Of a stretch of DNA of 64,000 bases, positions 14,545 through 22,263 are shown one piece after another (the first letter of the stretch is position 1; every line of letters starts with the position of its first letter). Source of the stretch: Rhizobium johnstonii 3841. Its GTDB lineage: Bacteria > Pseudomonadota > Alphaproteobacteria > Rhizobiales > Rhizobiaceae. The notes under the pieces were generated by a model. That model had not been told where the DNA came from and made no database searches. It was given only the letters and a program-made list of their open reading frames with translations. The position numbers and the translations under genes are program-made. The stretch lies in NCBI RefSeq assembly GCF_000009265.1, contig NC_008384.1:620001-684000 (forward strand), written 5' to 3'.

Positions 14545-17058
14545 TCAGCGGATGCGATAGAATTTGGAATCGAACGACCATTTGCCTTGGGCGCCGGTCT
14601 CGTCGTCGCCGACGATCCTGAGGCTTCGGGCGAGATCGTAGACATAGTTGAAGGCGGCGCGCTGGCCGACGAGCGGCGTCGGCACATCGGGCAGGTCGAG
14701 CACTTCGATCGGCTTGTCACTGAGGATGGCAACGACCATGCCGACGCCGGCCGGCCCCTCCACCACATATTCGAAGCCGGTATAGGGATTGCGCGCATCG
14801 GGCACGACGACCGGCCGGGCCGGATCGAGCCGGTTGTCGCCGCTTTTGGCTGTCGGCTTCAGCCCCATCGAGCGCTTGTTCGGGTAAAGCTGCGTCAGCT
14901 TGCCGGAGGCGTCGATATCGACCAGGATCAGGTAACCGGACTTTTTGGTGGAGACACGCATCGCCACCTTGTCGCCGATGCTGACCGCGGTGCCGGGCAG
15001 CACGTCGACGGCGACGCCCGCCTCGTTATCGCTCTTCAGCGTGTTCTCGACGGCGGCGACCGCCGTCTTCGCCTCCTCGCCGGTAATCACATCCCGGCCG
15101 AGCGCATCCGGCTGGCCATAAAATTGCGGCACCGGCGTAAAGCGGCAGTCTCCCGCATGCGTCCGGCAATATTCGTCCGATTTGCGCCGGACGTAATCGA
15201 GCAAAGCGGCATTGCTGACATTCGGCTTGTCGGCCGCGCGCGCCACGCCATCCTGCACGCCTTCGATGAAGTGGCGGGTGAAGACGCCGAGCGCCGGCTT
15301 GGCCTCGCGGTCGACGAGCGCCCACTGCCCCGCGTTGACGGCCGACCAGACCATGGCGTTTTCGCCGCCGAAGGAGAATTTCGCTTCCTTGCCCGATTTG
15401 TTCGGCGGTTCGAGCGCTGCCAGCGCCGGGCCGAGGCAACGCACTGTGCCGGAGGGTGCGGCCACCGCGCTGCGGCTGCCGGGCCCGACATGGCAGGCAT
15501 CGATCAGCAGCGTCACGCGGCGGTCCTTGAGGCTGTTCAGCCGTGCGGCGATCTCTGTTTCGCGGATCTGGTTGGTGACCGTCACCTTGCCGCCCTCGCG
15601 CACCAGCTTGGCATCGACTGCAACCAGCGTCGGGCTGGTCGTTGCCTCCGCACCCATTTCTTCCGAGCCCTGGCCGCTGAAATAAAGGAAGACCCGGCTT
15701 CCGGGCGTCGATTGGCGCACCAGCCAGTCGTCGATCTCGGCCAGGATCGCCTCGCGGGTCGCCTTGCGGTTGGTCAGCGTGTGGATCTGTTCCGGGCGGT
15801 AGGCAAGGGTCTTGGCGAGGAAGACCTGCATCGCTTTCACGTCGGTGGCGGAACCGGTCAGCTTCGCCTCGCGCATCTCGTAGTCGTCGATGCCGATCAG
15901 CAGCGCGCGGTCGCCGGGCGAGCTTTCGATCACCGGCGTCTGGACGACGGGCGGCTGAACGGCGGGTTCGTCGGCGGCGGGCTGGTTAGCCGGCGTGTCG
16001 GCAGCAGGCGTTTCGGTCGTGCCTGATGGTGCTGCATCGCCGGCGGGCGGGGTGGTGATGGCGAGATTTGCCTCTTCCTGTCCGGACTTCCTCTGCTTCG
16101 TCTCGCCACTGGTCGTAGTGGACGCGACCTGATCGTCGGCCGCAGGCCCTTCAACATTCGGCACGTCGCCGTCGGTCTTTGCGGCGATCCAGTCGCGGAA
16201 GGCGGCAACACGGGTATAGACGCCGTAATGTTCGGCCTCGGCGCAGCCAGCACCCCAGCTGACGATGCCGAGCTGGATCCAGCGCTTGTCGGGACGCTGG
16301 GCGACGAGCGGCCCGCCGCTGTCGCCCTGGCAGGCATCCTTGCCGCCCTCGGCGTAGCCGGCGCAGACATTGCGCTCGTCGATCGGGTTCATGCGCATCG
16401 AGCTGTCGCGGTAGGCGGCGCGGCAATCCTCACGCGGAACGATCGGCAATTCCACTTCCTGCAGCTCGGTCGGCAGGTATTTGTCGTCCCAGCCGTGATC
16501 GGCCTTGGTGTAGCCCCAGCCGGTGACGACGGCCGGGTGGCCAGCGGCCTCCACCTCGTCATCGGAGGCCGAGGCAAGGATCGCCGGCTTCGATTTAGCC
16601 GGCTCGCTCAGCTTGATGAGGGCGATGTCGTTGGCGAAGACCTTGCGGTCGAAATCTTCGTGAATGATCACCTCTTCCACGGCAAGGCCCGGCTTGTCGG
16701 GCCCATCGACCGCGATCACCTTGTCGATCTTCGACTTGCCCTCGACGATCAGCAGGTCCCGGGCGAAGAGATCCTGCTTGCCGGAGCGGCCGCTGGTGAC
16801 GCAATGGGCGGCCGTCAATATCCAGCGCGGCGAGATCAGCGAGCCGCCGCAATGGCCGCCGAAGCGGCCGCGCTGTTCGGGATCGGGCGCCAGGATCTTC
16901 ACCTGCCAGGGCCATTCGCCCTTCTTGGCCGCCTGGCCGCCGATGACACGCCCGCCATCTTCGCCGGCGAAATCCGTGTCCTGCTGCGCAAGAGCCGGAG
17001 AGGCGAGCAGCAGCATGACGGACGCAATATTGAGGATCCTGCTGATCGACGTGCTCAT
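14545..17058 (-). CDS. Secreted trypsin-like protease fused to a pseudo-caspase and DUF4384
   Basis: An 837-residue protein. Signal peptide 1-24; short propeptide ending Arg37, then VIGG; chymotrypsin-fold domain about 38-292 with the triad His85 (LTAAHC), Asp144 (NDIALI) and Ser247 (GDSGGP). Asp241, six residues before the Ser, is the S1 residue that gives trypsin its Arg/Lys specificity, and R-VIGG is a cleavable zymogen junction. A Pro/Ala/Thr linker leads to a caspase (C14) fold from about 384: Cys522 is kept (LIDACHVG) but the catalytic His is Gln463 (YFSGQGS). The C-terminus has a DUF4384 domain (LPGTAVSIGDKVAMRVSTKK ... QLYPNKR). Overlaps the upstream caspase gene by 4 bp. Confidence 0.9.
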   Translation of the reverse strand: MSTSISRILNIASVMLLLASPALAQQDTDFAGEDGGRVIGGQAAKKGEWPWQVKILAPDPEQRGRFGGHCGGSLISPRWILTAAHCVTSGRSGKQDLFARDLLIVEGKSKIDKVIAVDGPDKPGLAVEEVIIHEDFDRKVFANDIALIKLSEPAKSKPAILASASDDEVEAAGHPAVVTGWGYTKADHGWDDKYLPTELQEVELPIVPREDCRAAYRDSSMRMNPIDERNVCAGYAEGGKDACQGDSGGPLVAQRPDKRWIQLGIVSWGAGCAEAEHYGVYTRVAAFRDWIAAKTDGDVPNVEGPAADDQVASTTTSGETKQRKSGQEEANLAITTPPAGDAAPSGTTETPAADTPANQPAADEPAVQPPVVQTPVIESSPGDRALLIGIDDYEMREAKLTGSATDVKAMQVFLAKTLAYRPEQIHTLTNRKATREAILAEIDDWLVRQSTPGSRVFLYFSGQGSEEMGAEATTSPTLVAVDAKLVREGGKVTVTNQIRETEIAARLNSLKDRRVTLLIDACHVGPGSRSAVAAPSGTVRCLGPALAALEPPNKSGKEAKFSFGGENAMVWSAVNAGQWALVDREAKPALGVFTRHFIEGVQDGVARAADKPNVSNAALLDYVRRKSDEYCRTHAGDCRFTPVPQFYGQPDALGRDVITGEEAKTAVAAVENTLKSDNEAGVAVDVLPGTAVSIGDKVAMRVSTKKSGYLILVDIDASGKLTQLYPNKRSMGLKPTAKSGDNRLDPARPVVVPDARNPYTGFEYVVEGPAGVGMVVAILSDKPIEVLDLPDVPTPLVGQRAAFNYVYDLARSLRIVGDDETGAQGKWSFDSKFYRIR

Positions 17059-18671
17059 AGCTTGGCTCCGGCGGAGGTATAGAGGACCGTAAATCCGACA
17101 CGCGCGCCCTCGGGCAGGAATTCGCCGAGGCGCTTGGCGATATTGCCGGCGGTGCGGCGCCTGTCGTTCTGCTTCAGGAATTCAATAAGTTCGGGCATCG
17201 GGGTTTCGGAGGTGACGGCGACGAGCAGGTCCGTGCCGAAAGGTGCGACGACGGAAAGATCGAGATCGAAGGTCTGAGACATCGCGGCATCGACCTCCTT
17301 TTCGTTGGGATAGAGGAACTGTACGGTTCCATCGCCGGTGACGTCGAAGAGCACGAGCTTGCGGCCTGATAGATCCGAAACCGTGACGCCGACGCGCTCA
17401 CCTTCGCGATGGACGGTGTCGGAAGGCGTCACGCGCACGGTCTGCGGGTTGGTCTCGGAGAGCCGCTTCAGCGCATCGAGCGCGGCCATCCGGTCGACGA
17501 CGAAAGGCATGTCGCCGGCGCCGACGCCGGAGGCGACGACATCGCCGCCGGCAATCGCCTCGTGTTTTTCGGGATCGAAGACGAGCTCGGCATCAGCACC
17601 CTCCGCCAGCTTGAACGGCGTGACGGCGGGGTCGATCCCCTGCAGCACCGGCTCGGAGCCGAGGGCGGCAATGCTGATCGGCGCGGGCTCGGCGAGCAGC
17701 GGAGTGTTTGATTTCTCCGCCGCCGCCTGGGCCCCCGCCCCTTCGTAATGATAGACGACCGCACGATCGAGATCGGTTCCAGGCGGGCTTTCGGTAAAGA
17801 TGTTCTGCCGCTGGTTGGTGAACTGATAGACTGCCTGGCGCACATATTCGAACAGTTCGCGGCGGCTGACGGCGCCGTCGCCGTTCCGGTCCGCCGCCCC
17901 TTCGAAGGCGCGGGCGGTGGCATAACTCAGGGCGCCGCGTTTCTGCGGAATGCCGGGAATTGATATCTCGGGCGACTTGGTGTTTTCGTCGACGGCGGCG
18001 AGAAAGGTCAGCCGCTTGAAATCGAAGCCGGTGGACAGCGCATCCGCCGTGGTCGAAATCGGCGCGAGATCGTCCTCCTCTATCGTATAGGAAGGCGCCT
18101 GACGCCAGGTGATCTCGGCGCCGCGCGGATCGACGTCGCGGGTCATGCCGCCGGCATGGCAGGTATCGGCGATGAAGACGACATCGGCGCCCTTGCCCTC
18201 GAGCTTGCGGATCAGCGTCTTGAATTCGTCGCCGAAGATGCGCTCGCGCGATCCCGGCAGCCGTGTGTCGAAGCCTGCAAGGATATAGACCTCGTCGCGG
18301 CCGCTCGGTTTGGAACCCTTGACACGCTCGGGCTCGCTCGACCCATGACCGGCGATGCCGAGCACGATCAGGTCGCCACGCCCTGCCCGTTCAGTCACGG
18401 CCTCGATCGCATGGAAGATGCCCTCGCGGTCGGCAGCGCCATTCTTCAAGAGCGTCATGTCCTCGACGCCGACCGAGCGCAGCGAAAGCGAAAGGTCGTC
18501 TGCGTCGGCGACGGCGCCGTGCAGCGGCGGAACATTGCGGTAGAGGTCGATGCCGATCAGCACGGCCCTGACCGCACCACGCTCGGGCGCCTCGATCACC
18601 TTTGCCAGGCTGTCGGTGGCCGCCATGGTGAGGAGGGCAAGTGCTGCGGCCATGGAAACGAATGCGGTCAT
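17055..18671 (-). CDS. Secreted caspase-family protease with EF-hand and DUF4384
   Basis: A 538-residue protein with a signal peptide (about 1-23). The caspase domain has an intact dyad: His109 in GIAGHGSS and Cys171 in IADTCHAGG. A canonical EF-hand loop (DRNGDGAVSRRE, 261-272) lies inside the enzyme domain, suggesting calcium control as known for metacaspases. The C-terminal part carries a DUF4384 domain (HREGERVGVTVSDLSGRKL ... QFLYPNE). It follows the OmpA gene by 22 nt and overlaps the trypsin gene by ATGA, so translation is probably coupled. Confidence 0.9.
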   Translation of the reverse strand: MTAFVSMAAALALLTMAATDSLAKVIEAPERGAVRAVLIGIDLYRNVPPLHGAVADADDLSLSLRSVGVEDMTLLKNGAADREGIFHAIEAVTERAGRGDLIVLGIAGHGSSEPERVKGSKPSGRDEVYILAGFDTRLPGSRERIFGDEFKTLIRKLEGKGADVVFIADTCHAGGMTRDVDPRGAEITWRQAPSYTIEEDDLAPISTTADALSTGFDFKRLTFLAAVDENTKSPEISIPGIPQKRGALSYATARAFEGAADRNGDGAVSRRELFEYVRQAVYQFTNQRQNIFTESPPGTDLDRAVVYHYEGAGAQAAAEKSNTPLLAEPAPISIAALGSEPVLQGIDPAVTPFKLAEGADAELVFDPEKHEAIAGGDVVASGVGAGDMPFVVDRMAALDALKRLSETNPQTVRVTPSDTVHREGERVGVTVSDLSGRKLVLFDVTGDGTVQFLYPNEKEVDAAMSQTFDLDLSVVAPFGTDLLVAVTSETPMPELIEFLKQNDRRRTAGNIAKRLGEFLPEGARVGFTVLYTSAGAKL

Positions 18672-18693
18672 GGCCAGTTCCCCCTCGCCCGGC

Positions 18694-20643
18694 CTATTCG
18701 CGGCGCCATTCGACGCGGCGGTTCAGCGCATCGACATCGTCTTCGGTGAGGTTTGCGGTTGCCGTGACGTCCACCGGCTCGGAAGCTCCGCGGCCTTCGG
18801 CGTCGATTGTCGCGTCGAGGCCGTTGCTCTTCAGGAAGTCGGCGACGGCCTGGGCACGGCGTTCAGAAAGCTTCTGATTATAGTCGTCGCCGCCGCGCCG
18901 GTCGGTATGGCCGACGAGGATGATGCGGCCGGGCTTCTGCTCCTTCAGCGCCTCCAGCAATTCCTGGGCGGCTTCGGTGCCGATCGAGGTGAAGCTCGAC
19001 TTGTTGAAATCGAAGGTGATCGGAACCGGAATGGAGACCGGCACGATGCCGCGCACATTCTCGGAATAGATGCCGCCGAGCACGCCGCTGCGGTGATCCT
19101 TCTCGGCCGGCACGAAGCTGCCTTCAGGATTGTCGCTGGTCGGGTTGGCGGCAAGGATGCGGGCCTGGGCGGCGCGCTGGATGAGGTCGGAGATCGTCTC
19201 GGCGGGCGGTGCCTTCGGCGTGCGGGTCTCGTTCTTGATGATCTCGATCGCCTGCTGGTAATCGGCGGCGGCATCGGCGAAGCGGCGCGCGGAGAAATAG
19301 ATCTCGCCAAGTGTGGCGGAGGCCTGCCAGAGCACCTGCGGGCTGTCGGCGGCGACAAGCAGCGGCTCGTAATCGGCGACCGGCTGGTTGGCGGCCATCA
19401 TCTCCTGGGCTGCGGAAAGCCTGAGGGCGGCGACGCGGCGCTGGGCGTTCACCTGGAACTGGCCGCAATCGGCGCTGACGGCGATTGCATCGGCCTCAGC
19501 CGCGGCAGCACCGATATCCTTGGCGGCGACGGCGGTGTTCAGCTTGTCGAGAAGGGCTGTGCAAACAGGCGTATCGGCGTTCGCTACCTCGATCTCTTCG
19601 CCGGCCTGGGCAGGTTCGGCCGAACGGCCGAGGTTTAGCTGCGGCATCTTGATGCTGAAGCCGCCGGGAAGCTTGAACTGCGGCATCTTGATCTGCGGCA
19701 TCGGCAGTTTCGGCATCTTCGTCTGCGAAGACTGGCTCGGCTGCTTGTACTGCGTCGGCTGCTTATATTGGGTCGGCCGGGTGGATGAGGTGGTGTCGGC
19801 CGGACCGATCAGCTCCAGTTCGTCGGCGGCAAGCTCCTGGCCGGGCGCCAGGTTGGTGACGATCTTGTATTTCTTCGGCGGCTGTTGTGTTGCCTGCTCG
19901 ACAGGCTTCGGCGCGACCTTTTTCGGGGCAGCCGGCTTGGGTTTTTCCACGACCGTTTCCGGCTTCTTGGCGACTTCCTGTTTCGTTACCTGCTTCGGCT
20001 TCGGAGCGGCCGCAGGTTTCGGCGCAACGGGCGGCTTTGCAGCCTGCTCGACCGGTTTCGCTGCGGGGGCGGCTGCGACGGGCGGGATGGCAGCCGGACT
20101 ATCGACCGTCGTCAGCATCAGCGTCTTGCTGCTGATCTTGGTGCCCAGGCTGCGAGCTTCTTCAAGGCTGCGGGAAACGGCATCCATGCCGCCGTCGATC
20201 GAGCGGAACATGCCGCCGCCACTGCCGCCGAGATCGGCGAAGATGTTGAGCGGCTTGGAGGAATAGAAGACTTTGATCTGCTCCTGGCCGACCGGGCCAG
20301 AAACCTGCAGCTTGGCGCCGCTTGCCGGATCCGGCACCTGCACGCGCTTTCCGGCGCCGACAAGGGCGTCGGTCTGGTACTTGTTCGGGAAAAGCTTCAC
20401 GACCGCGCCGTTCGGCGAGACGTTCAGCACCGTGACATAGGCGTTCTCGGTCGACTGGATGAAGAGGCCGACAACTTCGCCGATGGCGTATTTGGCTTCA
20501 GCGCGATCGAAGGTGATGGTGACAGGCCCGGTCTGCGCCGGCGCTTCGGTCAACGTGCGTTCGTTCTGCGCCTCGACGGCGGGAACCACCGAAAAGAACG
20601 AAAGAAAGGTGGCTGCAGCCAGGATGGCTTTGCGGTTCGGCAT
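18694..20643 (-). CDS. DUF4384 - OmpA-domain periplasmic/cell-wall protein
   Basis: A 649-residue protein, first gene of the operon. Signal peptide (MPNRKAILAAATFLSFFSVV ... VEA); an N-terminal DUF4384 domain (about 35-130, FDRAEAKYAIGEVVGLFIQS ... KLFPNKYQTD); a long Pro/Lys/Ala linker and short degenerate repeats of the type QYKQPT and KMPQ-x-KLP; a helical region; and a C-terminal OmpA peptidoglycan-binding domain (TFDFNKSSF, LVGHTDRRGGDDYNQKLSERRA, NRRVEWR). It could anchor the secreted proteases near peptidoglycan through shared DUF4384 domains; this is inference. Confidence 0.85.
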   Translation of the reverse strand: MPNRKAILAAATFLSFFSVVPAVEAQNERTLTEAPAQTGPVTITFDRAEAKYAIGEVVGLFIQSTENAYVTVLNVSPNGAVVKLFPNKYQTDALVGAGKRVQVPDPASGAKLQVSGPVGQEQIKVFYSSKPLNIFADLGGSGGGMFRSIDGGMDAVSRSLEEARSLGTKISSKTLMLTTVDSPAAIPPVAAAPAAKPVEQAAKPPVAPKPAAAPKPKQVTKQEVAKKPETVVEKPKPAAPKKVAPKPVEQATQQPPKKYKIVTNLAPGQELAADELELIGPADTTSSTRPTQYKQPTQYKQPSQSSQTKMPKLPMPQIKMPQFKLPGGFSIKMPQLNLGRSAEPAQAGEEIEVANADTPVCTALLDKLNTAVAAKDIGAAAAEADAIAVSADCGQFQVNAQRRVAALRLSAAQEMMAANQPVADYEPLLVAADSPQVLWQASATLGEIYFSARRFADAAADYQQAIEIIKNETRTPKAPPAETISDLIQRAAQARILAANPTSDNPEGSFVPAEKDHRSGVLGGIYSENVRGIVPVSIPVPITFDFNKSSFTSIGTEAAQELLEALKEQKPGRIILVGHTDRRGGDDYNQKLSERRAQAVADFLKSNGLDATIDAEGRGASEPVDVTATANLTEDDVDALNRRVEWRRE

Positions 20644-20853
20644 TGAAAAACCTCCTCTTCGAACATCTCACACTGTGTTGAAGATGAGAATAGCACTGAC
20701 TGGCGAAATTGGGATGGTTTCGCCTGTCTTGCTTGAGGGAGGGTTACAAATTATTTGGAGCCTGGAAGAATCCGCCAAGGCAAAGACGTGAGCAAGACTC
20801 ACGCTCTGGAATAACCGTGGCCTGTTATAGTCCGTTCAACTGCGAGGAGGCGG

Positions 20854-21231
20854 TTAGTTCTTGGGTTTCTGTCCGGCTGATTTCAAAATCGAGATCAGGT
20901 CGCTCATTCCCTCGGGCGAGGAATTGTAGAGCCAGAGAATATCCGGATTGTCGACCGTGAATTCCTTGCCGGGGCCTGAGCCCATGTCGCGGCCGGGCGA
21001 GGTCGCATCGGGCAGCTTCGCCTCGCCGGGCGTCAACCCCTTGGCGCGTTCGTGTTCGGCGATGATCGCAGTCGCCGCGGCAAAGGCCTTTTCGTCATGC
21101 TGGCGCAGCGCCGCAAGCGAGGGGTTTCGCGCCGCGAGCGCATCCTCAGCCGGGCCGGAATGCGCGATCTCAGGTATCTGCAGCGCCAGCAGAAGGCCGA
21201 TCGACAAGGTCATGAGCCAGGATTTCGTCAT
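20854..21231 (-). CDS. Small secreted hypothetical protein
   Basis: A 125-residue protein with an N-terminal signal peptide (MTKSWLMTLSIGLLLALQI, cleavage near AHS) and a polar remainder with no motif I recognise (ends DLISILKSAGQKPKN). I use the ATG at 21231 because it places the signal peptide at the N-terminus; a GTG at 21276 is an alternative. It lies 210 bp upstream of the OmpA gene on the same strand. That gap contains a perfect 6-bp hairpin (CGTGAG / CTCACG, 20787-20803) but no other feature. Confidence 0.6.
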   Translation of the reverse strand: MTKSWLMTLSIGLLLALQIPEIAHSGPAEDALAARNPSLAALRQHDEKAFAAATAIIAEHERAKGLTPGEAKLPDATSPGRDMGSGPGKEFTVDNPDILWLYNSSPEGMSDLISILKSAGQKPKN

Positions 21232-21304
21232 CGTCGTCACATCCGTCTTATTGGCGCCACTGCGCGACAAAAGCACGTCGCATTAAACTTGATTCATGCG
21301 ACGT

Positions 21305-21373
21305 GCTTTCGCTCTTTGTTTTTATGCATGTCGTTGCCCCGGAACTGCTGCACCCTTCCGGGCGACATGCATA
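21305..21373. repeat. Rhizobial palindromic intergenic repeat, copy 1
   Basis: The block GCTTTCGCTCTTTGTTT is followed by TGCATGTCGTT and, about 35 nt on, the inverse CGACATGCA. The same layout recurs at 21462-21525. This resembles palindromic repeats common between genes in Rhizobium; the family name was not verified. Confidence 0.6.
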
Positions 21374-21461
21374 AGCGCCCCGAGAATAGGGAGAGGCCGG
21401 AAGGAAGGCAACGGCGCTCGGTGCCAATCGATTGGGAGGGTTGAAATCGGCTGGCAGCGGC

Positions 21462-21525
21462 GCTTTCGCTCTTTGTTTCATGCATGTCGTTGACCCCCGC
21501 CGCACACTTCCGGGCGACATGCATC
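21462..21525. repeat. Rhizobial palindromic intergenic repeat, copy 2
   Basis: Second copy of the element at 21305-21373, same orientation: GCTTTCGCTCTTTGTTT, TGCATGTCGTTG, then CTTCCGGGCGACATGCAT. Its last bases overlap the stop codon of the adjacent minus-strand gene. Confidence 0.6.
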
Positions 21526-22120
21526 AGAGGATCTTCAATTGCTGCAGGCTAAGGCGCAGATCGCGCAGCATCTCGCCGAAGATCTCCTCGATCATTCCGG
21601 TCGACCAGACGACCATGGTGCCGTAGGGCGAGCGCTTGCGCTGCATGAAGCCTGCCGTCTCGAAATCGATCAGCGTCTTGCGGCAAGTCTCGCTCGACAT
21701 CACCGCGACAAGGAAACGGGCGAGATTGGACTGGTCGATCGCGCCTGATTTATCAGCCCAGTTCTGGATCAGCCGCGGCTTGGTGTCGGCGGTGAACATC
21801 GAGGCGAGCGCACGATCCTGCGAGAGCCCCAGGCGCTGCAGCTTGGCCGAATCGCGGGTGAGCGAAACGACGTAATCATTGTGCAGATCGGCGAAGCGTT
21901 CGATATCCTCGGCGGTGCTGATGCCGAAGACCTTCATCGAATAGAGGAACTCGGCCATCAGATAGGTCGGCTCCGAACGCAGCTGCGCCAGATGCTTGTC
22001 GTCCTTGCTGGCCGAGGCGGCGCAGACGCGGTCTGAGAAACCTATTCTCGCCGCGCGAACCTGCTCCAGCAAGCTTATGTCGAGCGCCAATTCGTCACCG
22101 TTCCATTCGAGCATAAGCAT
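21524..22120 (-). CDS. Hypothetical 198-residue protein
   Basis: The protein starts MLMLEWNGDELAL with AGGA just upstream and lacks a signal peptide or membrane helix, so it is probably cytoplasmic. It is largely helical. The C-terminal third (ETCRKTLIDFETAGFMQRKRSPYGTMVVW) could be a winged-helix turn, but this is not certain. It diverges from the secreted NlpC-like gene across a 143-bp gap. Not recognised. Confidence 0.65.
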   Translation of the reverse strand: MLMLEWNGDELALDISLLEQVRAARIGFSDRVCAASASKDDKHLAQLRSEPTYLMAEFLYSMKVFGISTAEDIERFADLHNDYVVSLTRDSAKLQRLGLSQDRALASMFTADTKPRLIQNWADKSGAIDQSNLARFLVAVMSSETCRKTLIDFETAGFMQRKRSPYGTMVVWSTGMIEEIFGEMLRDLRLSLQQLKIL

Positions 22121-22263
22121 TTCCTGCCGACAAATCTTCGAGACGATGATCTTGTACTATCGCCGGCGCAGATCTCCAAATCGTTTGGAAAGCAACGGCT
22201 TGCTGAGAAGTCATATCTAGCCTACCATTTTTAAAGACGTGACGGTCCTTGGGGGTCGAGGCA

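Noticed and set aside
13963..16026. Long plus-strand frame (687 codons) over the serpin and trypsin-caspase genes
   Set aside because: It is antisense to genes with clear domains and signal peptides, shows no family features and arises from high-GC codon bias. The same holds for 11726-13336, 10796-11704, 19388-20266, 1568-3004 and 34523-35617.
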